A stretch of DNA of 64,000 nt from Microbacterium sp. SA39 (GTDB lineage Bacteria > Actinomycetota > Actinomycetes > Actinomycetales > Microbacteriaceae), in assembly GCF_000967865.1 (NCBI RefSeq), contig NZ_JXRU01000031.1:1-64000 (forward strand), given 5' to 3'. Shown in pieces: positions 1 through 8,608 of the stretch. Under the pieces are notes generated by a model, which had not been told where the DNA came from, did not search any database, and worked only from the letters and a program-made list of their open reading frames with translations. Position 1 is the stretch's first letter, and each line of letters begins with the position of its first letter. The position numbers were made by a program, and so were the translations under genes.

Positions 1-132
1 GCCAGCGACGAAGCCCGAGCAGCAACCTACGACACCTGGCTCCATCACTACAATCACCACAGACCCCACACCGGCATCAGCGGCCAAACACCCTCAGACC
101 GCGTTCACAACCTCACGGGGAAGAACACCTAG
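1..132 (+). CDS. IS481-family transposase, C-terminal fragment
   Basis: An open frame runs in from the window edge and ends with TAG at 130-132, giving 43 residues. It contains the W-L-H-H-Y-N-x-H-R-P-H-T pattern followed by G-x-T-P-x-D-R-V, typical of the end of the integrase-core (DDE) domain in IS481-type transposases. The upstream catalytic residues lie outside the window. No sequence separates the stop from glgC: the TAG overlaps the reverse-strand TAG of glgC in a CTAG palindrome at 129-132. IS481 is known to prefer CTAG targets, so the insertion probably sits exactly at the glgC stop. Whether the whole element is intact cannot be judged here. Confidence 0.8.
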   Translation, partial: ASDEARAATYDTWLHHYNHHRPHTGISGQTPSDRVHNLTGKNT

Positions 133-1370
133 CGCTCGATGAAGACGCCCTTGCCGACGACGGTGATCCCCGACTCGGTGACCGTGAAGCCGCGCGCGAG
201 GTCTCGCTCGCGGTCGACGCCGACGGTCGCACCGTCGGCGAGCACGACGTTCTTGTCGAGGATCGCGCGATGGATCCTCGCGCCCTGCCCGACATGCACG
301 TGGTCGAAGACGACCGAGTCGGTGATGGTCGAGCCGCCACCCGCGAGGGTCCACGGCCCGACGACGCTGCGTTCCAGATGCGTGCCGGACAGCACGGACC
401 CGAGCGAGACGATGGAGTCGATCGCGTTGCCGATGCGGCCGACCGAATCGCGCACGAACTTCGCCGGCGGCGAGTTGACGGCCTGCGAGTGGATCGGCCA
501 CTCCATGTTGTAGAGGTTGAAGATCGGCAGGGTCGAGATCAGGTCGCGGTGGGCATCGAAGAACGAGTCGATCGTTCCCACGTCTCGCCAGTACGAGCGG
601 TCGCGCGGCGACGAACCGGGCACCTCGTTCCGCTTCATGTCGTAATAGCCGGCCTCGCCGCGGTCGACGAAGTAGGGGACGATGTCTCCACCCATGTCGT
701 GCCCCGAGGTGGGGGATTCCCCGTCGGCCTCGACGGCGGCGATCAGCGCGTCGGCGTCGAAGATGTAGTTGCCCATCGAGGCGAGCACCTCGTGCGGCGA
801 ATCCTCGAGCCCGGCGATGTCGGTCGGCTTCTCGAGGAACTGCTTGATGCGGCCGGACTCGGCGTCGGCGTCGATCACACCGAACTGCGAGGCAAGCGCC
901 AGCGGCTGACGGATGCCCGCGACGGTCGCCTTCGCCCCTGAGGCGATGTGCGCTTCCAGCATCTGCCGGAAGTCCATCCGGTAGACGTGGTCGGCGCCGA
1001 TGACGACGACGATGTCGGGCTTCTCGTCGTTGATGAGGTTCATGCTCTGCAGGATCGCGTCAGCGGATCCGGAGAACCAGCGCTTGCCGAGCCTCTGCTG
1101 CGCGGGCACGGAGGTCACGTACGAGTCGAGGAGCGCCGACATCCGCCACGTCTGCGAGATGTGGCGGTCGAGGCTGTGCGACTTGTACTGCGTCAGGACG
1201 ACGACCTGGCGGAGGCCGGAGTTGATGAGGTTCGAGATGGCGAAATCGATCAATCGGTACTGTCCGCCGAAAGGCACAGCAGGTTTGGCGCGATCGGCCG
1301 TCAGCGGCATGAGCCGCTTGCCTTCGCCGCCGGCGAGGATGATTCCGAAGACCTTCTTTGGAGCGGACAT
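129..1370 (-). CDS. glgC: Glucose-1-phosphate adenylyltransferase
   Basis: ADP-glucose pyrophosphorylase of 413 aa: ATP plus glucose-1-phosphate gives ADP-glucose for glycogen or related alpha-glucans. The N-terminal nucleotidyltransferase signature G-G-E-G-K-R-L-x-P-L-T is at about 14-24, followed by A-K-P-A-V-P-F-G-G at about 28. The C-terminal third has the hexapeptide-like pattern of a left-handed beta-helix. Length is normal for the actinobacterial family. The ATG at 1370 precedes the motif at the expected distance. It is divergent from glgA across 70 bp, as is common in actinobacteria. The stop codon lies in a CTAG shared with the end of an IS481-type transposase, so the insertion did not shorten the protein noticeably, although the last residues could be altered. 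Confidence 0.96.
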   Translation of the reverse strand: MSAPKKVFGIILAGGEGKRLMPLTADRAKPAVPFGGQYRLIDFAISNLINSGLRQVVVLTQYKSHSLDRHISQTWRMSALLDSYVTSVPAQQRLGKRWFSGSADAILQSMNLINDEKPDIVVVIGADHVYRMDFRQMLEAHIASGAKATVAGIRQPLALASQFGVIDADAESGRIKQFLEKPTDIAGLEDSPHEVLASMGNYIFDADALIAAVEADGESPTSGHDMGGDIVPYFVDRGEAGYYDMKRNEVPGSSPRDRSYWRDVGTIDSFFDAHRDLISTLPIFNLYNMEWPIHSQAVNSPPAKFVRDSVGRIGNAIDSIVSLGSVLSGTHLERSVVGPWTLAGGGSTITDSVVFDHVHVGQGARIHRAILDKNVVLADGATVGVDRERDLARGFTVTESGITVVGKGVFIER

Positions 1371-1402
1371 GGGTCCACCCTAGATGCCAGGAAGGCCGCG
1401 GA

Positions 1403-1435
1403 ACTAGCGTCTGGACAAGTGAGTCACTAGCGTCT
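1403..1435. repeat. Direct 10-bp repeat between glgC and glgA
   Basis: ACTAGCGTCT occurs at 1403-1412 and again at 1426-1435 in the 70-bp divergent glgC/glgA region, 23 bp apart start to start. Two copies about two helical turns apart in a shared promoter region suggest a regulator-binding site. The regulator is unknown and no clear -35/-10 pair was assigned. Confidence 0.35.
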
Positions 1436-1440
1436 AATGC

Positions 1441-2625
1441 ATGCGCGTCGAGATGATCACCAAGGAATACCCGCCGGAGATCTATGGCGGGGCCGGCGTC
1501 CATGTGGCCGAGCTCGTCACCGCCCTGCGGGAGAGCATCGAGGTGCGGGTCCGGGCGTTCGGAGCCGCGCGGGACGAGCCCGGCACGTTCTCCTATCGCG
1601 CGCCGTCGGAGCTCGCCGACGCGAACGCCGCGCTGCAGACTCTGGGCACGGATCTCGAGATCGTGTCAGCGATCACGGATGCCGACATCGTGCACAGCCA
1701 CACCTGGTACGCGAACTTCGCGGGCCACCTCGCGTCGCAGCTGCACGGCATCCCTCACGTGCTCACCGCGCACAGCCTCGAGCCGCTGCGCCCCTGGAAG
1801 GCCGAGCAGCTCGGCGGCGGCTACGCGGTGTCGAGCGGCATCGAGAAGCTGGCGTATGAGAACGCGGCCGCGGTGATCGCGGTGAGCGCCGGAATGCGCG
1901 CCGACATCCTGCGCAGCTATCCGCAGGTCGACCCCGCCAAGGTGCGCGTGATCCACAACGGCATCGACGTCGAGCGCTGGCGCCCGGTGCAGGATGCCGC
2001 CTTCCTGCAGTCCATCGGGATGGATCCGGCTCGCCCGTCGGTCGTCTTCGTCGGCCGGATCACTCGGCAGAAGGGTCTTCCGTATCTCCTTCAGGCGGCG
2101 CGGCTGCTGCCGCCCGAGGTGCAGCTGGTGCTGTGCGCCGGCGCACCGGACACCCCGGAGATCATGGCGGAGGTGCAGGAGGGCGTGCGGCTGCTGCAGC
2201 AGAGCCGCGACGGCGTGATCTGGATCGAGCGGATGCTGCCGCGAGACGAGCTGTCCGCCATCCTGACCGCGGCGACGACGTTCGTCTGCCCGTCGGTCTA
2301 CGAGCCGCTCGGGATCGTGAATCTCGAGGCCATGGCCTGCGGTGCAGCCGTCGTCGGCACCGCGACCGGGGGGATCCCCGAGGTCGTCGCGGACGGCGTG
2401 ACCGGGCGACTTGTGCCGATCGATCAGCTGCAGGACGGTACCGGGACGCCCGTCGATCCCGAGCGCTACATCGCCGATCTCGCTGCCGTGCTCACCGAGG
2501 TGGCGATGGATCCGGAGCGCGCGCGCGAGTACGGCGCGGCCGGACGCGAGCGCGCACGGAACGACTTCAGCTGGGGCGCGATCGCCGACACCACCCGCGC
2601 GCTCTACGCGGAGCTCATCAGCTGA
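1441..2625 (+). CDS. glgA: Actinobacterial glycogen synthase (GT4 glycosyltransferase)
   Basis: Glycosyltransferase of 394 aa that uses a nucleotide sugar, probably ADP-glucose, to build alpha-1,4-glucan or maltose-1-phosphate. The N-terminal M-R-V-x-M-I-T-K-E-Y-P-P-E and G-G-A-G-V-H-V patterns match the short actinobacterial GlgA/GlgM type rather than the GT5 enzyme of E. coli. The GT4 donor-binding E-P-L-G-I-V-N-L-E-A motif is near residues 288-297. The ATG at 1441 gives the usual family N-terminus. An alternative ATG four codons later is less likely. It is divergent from glgC, which supplies ADP-glucose. Choosing between glycogen synthase and GlgM (maltose-1-phosphate synthase) needs biochemistry. 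Confidence 0.93.
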   Translation: MRVEMITKEYPPEIYGGAGVHVAELVTALRESIEVRVRAFGAARDEPGTFSYRAPSELADANAALQTLGTDLEIVSAITDADIVHSHTWYANFAGHLASQLHGIPHVLTAHSLEPLRPWKAEQLGGGYAVSSGIEKLAYENAAAVIAVSAGMRADILRSYPQVDPAKVRVIHNGIDVERWRPVQDAAFLQSIGMDPARPSVVFVGRITRQKGLPYLLQAARLLPPEVQLVLCAGAPDTPEIMAEVQEGVRLLQQSRDGVIWIERMLPRDELSAILTAATTFVCPSVYEPLGIVNLEAMACGAAVVGTATGGIPEVVADGVTGRLVPIDQLQDGTGTPVDPERYIADLAAVLTEVAMDPERAREYGAAGRERARNDFSWGAIADTTRALYAELIS

Positions 2626-2642
2626 GCAGATAGGCTGGAAGC

Positions 2643-3428
2643 ATGCCGAGCGCTCTGGAATTCACCGACGTCGTCGTGCGCCGCGAGGGTCGCAACATCA
2701 TCGATCACGTGACCTGGGAGGTCCAGGACGACCAGCGATGGGTGATCCTGGGACCCAACGGTGCGGGTAAGACGACACTGCTCCAGCTGGCCGACACGCT
2801 CATGCACCCGACATCCGGAGCGGTCGAGATCCTCGGCGAGACGCTGGGCCGCACCGACGTGTTCGAGGTGCGACCGCGCATCGGTTTCGCATCCTCCGCC
2901 ATGGCCAAGCGCGTGCCGCGCGACGAGACGGTCCTCAATACCGTCCTGACCGCCGCGTTCTCCGTGCTCGGACGGTGGAACGAGAACTATGAGGACATCG
3001 ATGAGCGACGCGCGCTGCGGGTCCTCGGCGACTGGCGACTCGAGCATCTCGCGGAGCGCACGTTCGGCACTCTGAGTGACGGCGAGCAGAAGCGCGTGCA
3101 GATCGCCCGGGCCGTGATGACCGATCCCGAGCTGCTGCTCCTCGACGAGCCCACGGCATCCCTCGATCTGGGTTCGCGCGAGGAACTGCTCGCGCTGCTC
3201 AGCGGCTACGCCTCATCTCCGACGACGCCGGCCATGCTGATGGTCACGCACCACGTCGAAGAGATCCCGGTCGGATTCACGCACGTCATGCTGCTGCGCG
3301 AGGGGCGGGTCGTCGCCGCGGGGCCGATCGCCGAGGCTCTGTCGGAGGAGTCGCTCAGCGAAGCCTTCGGGATGCCGATCACGCTCAGCAGCGAAGAAGG
3401 CCGCTACGCGGCGCGCGCCGCCGTCTGA
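2643..3428 (+). CDS. ABC transporter ATP-binding protein
   Basis: An ATPase of 261 aa with Walker A G-P-N-G-A-G-K-T at 37-44, signature L-S-D-G-E-Q-K-R near 144, and Walker B followed by D-E-P near 165-171. A switch histidine follows in M-V-T-H-H. No permease gene is adjacent, so the partner and substrate cannot be inferred. It resembles the orphan ATPases related to molybdate or phosphonate importers. TAGGCT at 2631-2636 lies six bases before the ATG, so the mRNA may be leaderless. The GGAAGC between them could also act as a weak ribosome-binding site. It lies 17 bp after glgA on the same strand. Confidence 0.9.
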   Translation: MPSALEFTDVVVRREGRNIIDHVTWEVQDDQRWVILGPNGAGKTTLLQLADTLMHPTSGAVEILGETLGRTDVFEVRPRIGFASSAMAKRVPRDETVLNTVLTAAFSVLGRWNENYEDIDERRALRVLGDWRLEHLAERTFGTLSDGEQKRVQIARAVMTDPELLLLDEPTASLDLGSREELLALLSGYASSPTTPAMLMVTHHVEEIPVGFTHVMLLREGRVVAAGPIAEALSEESLSEAFGMPITLSSEEGRYAARAAV

Positions 3429-3457
3429 GCGGGTTCGTCGGAGCGGCCGAGAACTGA

Positions 3458-3463
3458 TAGAAT
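3458..3463 (+). promoter_or_regulatory. -10 element for L31 gene
   Basis: TAGAAT at 3458-3463 is a good -10 hexamer 75 bp before the L31 start. The resulting leader of about 65 nt contains a small CCCTGG...CCAGGG inverted repeat just before the start region. The -35 is weak. Confidence 0.4.
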
Positions 3464-3537
3464 CGACCTTTGGTGCGCCCAGCGCCGCAGACTTCCCTCG
3501 TCCCTGGCACAATCCAGGGCAGCAACTAAGGAATCCC

Positions 3538-3798
3538 ATGAAGACTGACATTCACCCCGACTACCAGGCTGTCGTGTTCCGCGACCTCGGCTCGGGCGAG
3601 ACCTTCCTCACGCGCTCCACGGTTCCCGTGGCCGGTGGCAAGACGATCGAGCTCGACGGTGTGGAATACCCCGTCATCGACGTCGAGATCTCCTCGGCCT
3701 CGCACCCGTTCTACACGGGCAAGCAGCGCATCATGGACTCGGCCGGTCGCGTCGAGAAGTTCAACCAGCGCTTCAAGGGCTTCGGCGGATCCAAGTAA
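3538..3798 (+). CDS. rpmE2: 50S ribosomal protein L31 type B
   Basis: An 86-aa ribosomal protein beginning M-K-x-D-I-H-P-x-Y, with the S-x-H-P-F-Y-T-G-K family signature near 60. It contains no cysteine, so it is the zinc-free C-minus (type B) paralogue. In several actinobacteria this form replaces the zinc-binding L31 when zinc is scarce. I see no clear Zur box in the upstream region, so zinc control here is only a possibility. The start has a purine-rich AAGGAA upstream. The gene stands alone between an ABC ATPase gene and a strong terminator hairpin. Confidence 0.96.
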   Translation: MKTDIHPDYQAVVFRDLGSGETFLTRSTVPVAGGKTIELDGVEYPVIDVEISSASHPFYTGKQRIMDSAGRVEKFNQRFKGFGGSK

Positions 3799-3813
3799 CG
3801 ATCTCCGTCTGCA

Positions 3814-3845
3814 AAGGCCCCGTACTCCTCGGAGTGCGGGGCCTT
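3814..3845 (+). terminator. Terminator hairpin after rpmE2
   Basis: An inverted repeat with arms starting AAGGCCCCG and ending CGGGGCCTT gives a stem of about 15 bp with a two-base loop. No long U tract follows, as is usual for this GC-rich genome. Confidence 0.8.
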
Positions 3846-3864
3846 CGTCGTCCTCGGGTGCCGC

Positions 3865-4149
3865 TCAGATGTCGATGACGATGCGGTGGCCGTCTATCCG
3901 ACTCGGCTGATCGCCGGGGGAGGGTGCGGGAGCGGTCCGCTGCGTCTGCCGATCCCGTTCCTGGCCGGCCTCGTGCGCGGAGGGGGACCACACGGCGTCG
4001 AACGCTCCGCCGATGCCGCCTGCCGTCGAGTTCTCGTACTTCTCCTCGACGGGTTTGCGGGAGAACGTGTGTATCATGCCGAGCACGAGCAGCGCCGGCC
4101 CCATGGCGAGGACCAGCGCCAGCGTCAGCCACGCCATCACATCGGTCAT
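3865..4149 (-). CDS. Small single-pass membrane protein, unknown
   Basis: A 94-aa protein with one hydrophobic segment at about residues 5-26, followed by a polar, charged tail with R-K-P-V-E-E-K-Y and a Ser/Pro/Asp-rich end. I do not recognise a family. It is probably anchored with the tail in the cytoplasm (positive residues follow the membrane segment). It is convergent with rpmE2 across the terminator and lies 54 bp downstream of the hydrolase gene on the same strand. Codon use looks like that of the neighbours. Confidence 0.65.
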   Translation of the reverse strand: MTDVMAWLTLALVLAMGPALLVLGMIHTFSRKPVEEKYENSTAGGIGGAFDAVWSPSAHEAGQERDRQTQRTAPAPSPGDQPSRIDGHRIVIDI

Positions 4150-4203
4150 ACGACAACGATAGGCACGGCGAGCTGCCGTGGCATTGTCCGGAGGGGGAGA
4201 TTC

Positions 4204-5460
4204 CTAGCGCACGCGCCGTCCGTGCGCGAGGTCGATCAGGTGCGTGAGCACCGGACCCGAGCGCAGCCCGTTGTGCTCGTGCTCGCTCGTGACCCAGAGG
4301 TCGACGCCCGGCAGGAGCCGTGCGGTCTCGAGGGAGAACTCGAGCGGCACGTACACGTCGTTGACGTAGACGGCTGCGGCGCCCGTGGCTCCGGATGCCG
4401 AGACCGCCGCCCCATCGTAGAGCTTCGGCCATTCGAACTCGGCGAGTTCGAGCACGACATCGCGCCAGGGCTGGAAGGCGGGGACGGTCTCCGTCCACTC
4501 CCGGCGGATGTGCTCGCCCGTGAAGAGCGTGGGGTCGTCGCGGAAGTCCTCGGGTTCGGTGCGTTCCGCAGACCACCGCGTCGCGTCGCCGTCGGCGTAG
4601 CTCGACTCGTGGAACGCGAAGTACATCGGATTCCGTCCGCCGTAGGGCATCGCGTGCATCAGGTCGTAGCGGAAGGCGTTGGACCGCGGATCGCGCTCCA
4701 GAAGCGACCAGACGGTCTGCCAGCCGTCGTTCGTGCCGAGTGCGGAGCCCAGCGAGCGCAGCCGCGAGCGTGAGACGACTTCGCCATCGGGAAGCACGAT
4801 GTCACCGGCATCCGCTCGGTCGACGAGCCGGCGCATCGCACCCCGATGCTCCGGGAAGCGGCGGTAGTACCGCTCGGATGCCGCGCGCATCTTGTCGTAG
4901 CAGAGGGAGTACACGTCGTCGGGGTGGCGGCCGACCGCGCTGAGTCCGCCGGTGAAGTAGACGTCCGCGAGGGAGCCGGCATCGGTCGACAGATAGGCCA
5001 GCGTGGTGAAGCCGCCGAACGACTGGCCGAGCACGCTCCAGGTCACAGCCCCCAGGTGCTCTCGTAGAGCTTCACAGTCGCGGACGATCCCGTCCGCGCG
5101 CAGGTGGGTGAGATGCTCCGCGACCGCCGCGGCGCCTCGGGCGAGGTCGTCGTCGCCGACAGGAGTGGACCGACCGGTGCCGCGCTGGTCGATCAGCACC
5201 ACCCGGTAGTGGGCGAGGGCCGCGTCGAGCCACGAAGGCGCGGCGGGGGACTGGAACGGGCGGGGCGCCTCGTGCCCCGGGCCGCCTTGGAGGAAGACGA
5301 GGAAGGGCAGATCCTCACCGCCCTCGCGCGACACGACGGCCGCGAACACGTCGATCGTACGGTGATCCGACGCGTCTCCCCACACGAGGGGAACGGTGAG
5401 GGTGTGCTCTTCCACGGTCAGATCCAGCATCCGACGGGTGGCGGTCTTGGCGGTGGTCAT
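4204..5460 (-). CDS. Alpha/beta hydrolase, proline iminopeptidase-like (S33)
   Basis: An enzyme of 418 aa with the S33 layout: oxyanion-hole motif Q-G-G-P-G-H near 58, D-Q-R-G-T-G-R-S near 92, and nucleophile elbow G-Q-S-F-G-G with the serine near 147. A late H-E-H-N-G segment supplies the likely catalytic histidine. It should hydrolyse N-terminal prolyl bonds or related amides or esters in the cytoplasm; no signal peptide is visible. The ATG at 5460 overlaps the TGA of the upstream DUF262 gene by one base, so translation is probably coupled. A GTG one codon earlier is possible. Confidence 0.88.
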   Translation of the reverse strand: MTTAKTATRRMLDLTVEEHTLTVPLVWGDASDHRTIDVFAAVVSREGGEDLPFLVFLQGGPGHEAPRPFQSPAAPSWLDAALAHYRVVLIDQRGTGRSTPVGDDDLARGAAAVAEHLTHLRADGIVRDCEALREHLGAVTWSVLGQSFGGFTTLAYLSTDAGSLADVYFTGGLSAVGRHPDDVYSLCYDKMRAASERYYRRFPEHRGAMRRLVDRADAGDIVLPDGEVVSRSRLRSLGSALGTNDGWQTVWSLLERDPRSNAFRYDLMHAMPYGGRNPMYFAFHESSYADGDATRWSAERTEPEDFRDDPTLFTGEHIRREWTETVPAFQPWRDVVLELAEFEWPKLYDGAAVSASGATGAAAVYVNDVYVPLEFSLETARLLPGVDLWVTSEHEHNGLRSGPVLTHLIDLAHGRRVR

Positions 5461-7463
5461 CACATCACGTTCCCTATGTAGGAGTACTTGACGAAGACCT
5501 CGGAGGCGATGCCGGACTCCTCCAGCACCCCCTGCACCGCGGTCATCATGTAGTTCGCGTCCCAGCCCATGTAGAGGAAATGGGAGCCGTCGAGCTCATC
5601 CCACTGCCCCTTCCAGGCCATCTCGTCGTAGATCGGCCCGCCGTGACGCGCGCAATACGTGAGCGCCGCGGGACGGCTGTCAGTCCAGGCGCGGCGGAAC
5701 ACCCGATTGAACAGGTATTTCACGTCGGGCACCTCCCACCGCTCGCCGCGGTACTCGACGTAGTCGAACTCGCGCTCCCAGCCGGCCGGCCATCCGCGCC
5801 GGCGGACGGCGTCGAGGATCGGCGTCAGGCCGTCGTCGTCGATCTCCGGCAGCTCGGGCCGTGCCCAGACGCGCAGAAGCCGGGCGGTGAGGGCGACCGT
5901 GCGCTGGGTGATCGATGCGGTGCCCCACGACGGGGCTTCGCCCAGGGCACGCGTGCCGGGGACGGCGCTGCGGTCATAGGCCTCGGTGCGCTTGACCGGG
6001 AACGAGGCTCCGAAGACGCGCTCTGCGAGCGGCTGCTCGAGCAGCGTCAGGTTGCCCAGCGTGGGGGCGAGCGCGCGGTGGCTGTTCTGCTCGTCCTCGG
6101 AGTACTCGCTCCAGGGGCGCAGGCCGTCGCCCGTCCAAGCGTCGCCCGGCACGGTGGGAACGACGTGCTCGACATCGAAGCCGTCGACGTCGTCCAGTTC
6201 CTCTATCCGTCCGAGCACGTAGGCGGCGTGGGGGAGTTCGCTGTACTTCAGCACGGCGCTGACGCGCTCGTCCGAGGGGGTGATCCGGGCGAAAGCCCGA
6301 GCGAGGGCGTCGCGGCCGCCGGAGCGCGCGCGGCAGAGTCGTGCGATGAGCCGCTCGCCGGGAAGGTTCACGAGCGTGCGTCGCAGGTGCATCGCCTGGA
6401 TCCACTCCAGCGTCTCGATGAGCTCGTCCCGCGCGATGATGCCGCGGCGGTGGTCGCTGTACGCGCTCATCACCAGCGGGTACGTGGAGCGCCCGAAGGT
6501 GTTCACGTACCGCAGCTGTCGAGCGATCTCGGCATCCGGTTCCCGCGAAGGATCGAGGAGGATGCCGTAGATCTCGGCGTAGTGCCGCCAGTTCTCGGCA
6601 TCCGCCTGCAGCCGCGCGACGTCGACACGGGGGAACGAGCGGCGGAAGGCGCTGTAGACGCCGTGCTCGCCGTCGGCCGCGAGCTCTCGACCGGTCGTCA
6701 TCACGAGGTAGTGCCGCCAGAACGCGCCGATCGCCTCGCCCGTGTGCTGCTCGATCGGCAGCCAGAAGCGGGCTTCCACGTCGAGCTGCTCTGCATGCGT
6801 GAGCCCCATGAGGATGTAGTTGTGGATCAACTCATGGTCGCGCAGCGGTTCGCCCGTGGAGTTCAGGCTCTCGAAGATCTGCTGCGCGTTCGCCTTCGCG
6901 CCCAGCGTGATCGAGACGTGCTCCAGCCTCTGCAGCCCGCGCCAGATGCGCGCCGTCTCCTCCGCGTGGATCTGGCTGCGGAAGAAGGCGTAGTTGTCGT
7001 CGAAGCGCGATTCCCGCTCGGAGTCGTCCCGGCGATCGAGCACGACGGATTCGTAGAGCTCGGCCCAGGCGTCGTGGGGTCGCAGCTTCGTGCGATCGGG
7101 CGCGTCGCGCCGGACCAGCACCCGCTCGAGCTCCGCCGCCAGCGTCGGATCGGTGTCGCGGACGGCGTGGTGGAGGGCAGCGACCAGCAGCATCAGCGTG
7201 GTGATGCGCTGCTGGCCGTCGATGAGGATGAGGTCGGCGCCGGGCTCGGGGCCGTCTTGTGCAGACAGGATCGACCCGATGAAGTGCCGGTGCTCGTCGT
7301 CTTGGGCTGCGACAGCGCGGATGTCGGAGAGCAGCCGTTCGCAGCCGCCGATGTCCCACCGGTACTGCCGCTGATACACCGGGACCACGATGGTCGTCGT
7401 GCCCGCCGCGAGCCATTCGATCGTGTTGACTGCTGTCGCCTCGACGTTGGTCGCGGTGCTCAT
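5460..7463 (-). CDS. DUF262 / DUF1524 (GmrSD-like) protein
   Basis: A 667-aa protein. The N-terminal DUF262 half has Y-Q-R-Q-Y-R-W at 30-36 and the D-G-Q-Q-R NTP-binding motif at 82-86. The middle carries a DUF1524 HNH-like nuclease motif, E-H-V-V-P near 432, then N-L-T-L-L-E-Q near 470. The last roughly 130 residues form an extra domain rich in Trp and Tyr that I do not recognise. This arrangement matches single-chain GmrSD type IV restriction enzymes and related anti-phage nucleases such as SspE and BrxU, which cut modified foreign DNA. No methylase or DNA-modification gene is next to it. The downstream hydrolase gene overlaps by one base. Confidence 0.88.
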   Translation of the reverse strand: MSTATNVEATAVNTIEWLAAGTTTIVVPVYQRQYRWDIGGCERLLSDIRAVAAQDDEHRHFIGSILSAQDGPEPGADLILIDGQQRITTLMLLVAALHHAVRDTDPTLAAELERVLVRRDAPDRTKLRPHDAWAELYESVVLDRRDDSERESRFDDNYAFFRSQIHAEETARIWRGLQRLEHVSITLGAKANAQQIFESLNSTGEPLRDHELIHNYILMGLTHAEQLDVEARFWLPIEQHTGEAIGAFWRHYLVMTTGRELAADGEHGVYSAFRRSFPRVDVARLQADAENWRHYAEIYGILLDPSREPDAEIARQLRYVNTFGRSTYPLVMSAYSDHRRGIIARDELIETLEWIQAMHLRRTLVNLPGERLIARLCRARSGGRDALARAFARITPSDERVSAVLKYSELPHAAYVLGRIEELDDVDGFDVEHVVPTVPGDAWTGDGLRPWSEYSEDEQNSHRALAPTLGNLTLLEQPLAERVFGASFPVKRTEAYDRSAVPGTRALGEAPSWGTASITQRTVALTARLLRVWARPELPEIDDDGLTPILDAVRRRGWPAGWEREFDYVEYRGERWEVPDVKYLFNRVFRRAWTDSRPAALTYCARHGGPIYDEMAWKGQWDELDGSHFLYMGWDANYMMTAVQGVLEESGIASEVFVKYSYIGNVM

Positions 7464-7572
7464 GCTGGTGTCTCGTCCTCCCGTAGAGCGGGCCCCGAGG
7501 ACTCGCCGAGGGCCCGGATCAGTCTATTCGGTTATGCACGGCCGACCTCCGAGGAGCGCCGGGCGGTCGCTG

Positions 7573-7601
7573 TTAGGCTTGCCTTATCAGGGCCTGTTAA
7601 A
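7573..7601 (+). promoter_or_regulatory. Promoter with DtxR/IdeR-like box
   Basis: TTAGGC (7573-7578) and GTTAAA (7596-7601) form a -35/-10 pair with 17-bp spacing, about 38 bp before the oxygenase start. The segment from 7573 onward resembles the first two thirds of the iron-dependent DtxR/IdeR consensus (about 12 of 19 positions). Iron control is an inference from this partial match and from the predicted iron enzyme downstream. Confidence 0.4.
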
Positions 7602-7638
7602 ACGTGCTGGCCCCCGATGAAAGGATCTGACTCAGATC

Positions 7639-8412
7639 ATGGGATACATCAAGTCCGCTGCCCTCGAGGAAAAGGGATTCGTCGTCCTCGACAGCTACAA
7701 CCAGGAGCTCGACCCCAAGGAGTGGCTCGACATCGAGTACAACGACTGGAAGTCGTCCGGCGACACCCGGTTCGCTCCGCTCGCGAGCGCATTCGGAGAC
7801 ATCGAGTGCAACGGCTTCTGGAATCACAAGCCGCCGCGCACCGACAAGGACGGCGTCTGGATCGACTCGCAGGTCGAGAAGGCGCCGAACCTCACCCGCC
7901 GAGCGCAGGAGCCGGGTGCCAACGTCGGTCGCTGCCGCGTCATCGAATTGCAGCCCACGCCGTACGGGGAGTGCCTGTACAACCTGCATCAGGATGACAA
8001 CAACCGCCTGAATCCCGACGGCACCGGCTGGGTCGTTCGTGGCTTCTTCAACCTCACCGACGACAAGGACAGCTACTTCGTCCTGCGCGAGAACCGCACC
8101 GACCCCAGCATCGAGTACCGCATCGCGCTGCCCGCCGGCGCTCAGTTGATCGTCGACACGCAGCGCCTGTGGCACGCGGCCACGCACAACGGCGACGAGC
8201 CGCGCTACTGCCTCATCACCTCGTGGACCTCGGGCCCCGAGCTCGACGCGTACATCGAGAAGTACAACGGCACCGACGACGTGCCCAACTACGAGGTCGA
8301 CCAGGAGACGCTCGAGCTCGGCTACGCCGAGCAGGCCCGCAAGGATGCTGCGCGTGCGGCGTACTACGCGGCCAAGGGCCAGCAGGTCAAGCAGGCGATG
8401 AGCGAGGCGTAA
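7639..8412 (+). CDS. Probable Fe(II)/2-oxoglutarate-dependent oxygenase-like protein
   Basis: A 257-aa protein not assigned to a named family. It shows the double-stranded beta-helix metal triad pattern: H117-Q-D119, then W178-H179 some 60 residues later, and R189 ten residues after that. This is the H-x-D...H...R arrangement that binds Fe(II) and the 2-oxoglutarate carboxylate. The C-terminal tail is Ala/Lys/Gln-rich and probably helical. The enzyme is likely cytoplasmic and the substrate is unknown. The gene is monocistronic, starts at ATG after GAAAGGATC, and ends at a strong hairpin. The promoter overlaps an iron-box-like sequence. Confidence 0.6.
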   Translation: MGYIKSAALEEKGFVVLDSYNQELDPKEWLDIEYNDWKSSGDTRFAPLASAFGDIECNGFWNHKPPRTDKDGVWIDSQVEKAPNLTRRAQEPGANVGRCRVIELQPTPYGECLYNLHQDDNNRLNPDGTGWVVRGFFNLTDDKDSYFVLRENRTDPSIEYRIALPAGAQLIVDTQRLWHAATHNGDEPRYCLITSWTSGPELDAYIEKYNGTDDVPNYEVDQETLELGYAEQARKDAARAAYYAAKGQQVKQAMSEA

Positions 8413-8453
8413 GCCACGGATCGGGGGTGCGCTGAGCCCGCCGAAGCGCAGAG

Positions 8454-8478
8454 GGCCCCGGTCGATTCGATCGGGGCC
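8454..8478 (+). terminator. Terminator hairpin
   Basis: GGCCCC...GGGGCC inverted repeat with an 11-bp stem, an ATT loop and a following TTCTCC, 41 bp after the oxygenase stop. Confidence 0.75.
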
Positions 8479-8500
8479 TTCTCCGTTCTGAATGACACGC

Positions 8501-8529
8501 TTGTGATTTCGCCCGGACTGGGCGAGAAT
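8501..8529 (+). promoter_or_regulatory. Promoter for DUF3145 gene
   Basis: TTGTGA (8501-8506), a 17-bp spacer and GAGAAT (8524-8529) form a plausible SigA promoter about 80 bp before the DUF3145 start. Confidence 0.45.
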
Positions 8530-8608
8530 GGGCCCATAACCGCATATTCACGCCACTCTCGTGGTTTCAGGTCGTTGGGGAAGACGCACCTGATGAAACG
8601 GAGAGATC

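Noticed and set aside
3470..3537. Leader of the L31 gene examined for a Zur box or riboswitch
   Set aside because: Only a small CCCTGG/CCAGGG hairpin is visible; no Zur palindrome or known riboswitch core.
5580..7997. An 805-codon rightward frame opposite the DUF262/DUF1524 gene
   Set aside because: Antisense of a protein with clear motifs and overlapping the oxygenase start in another frame.
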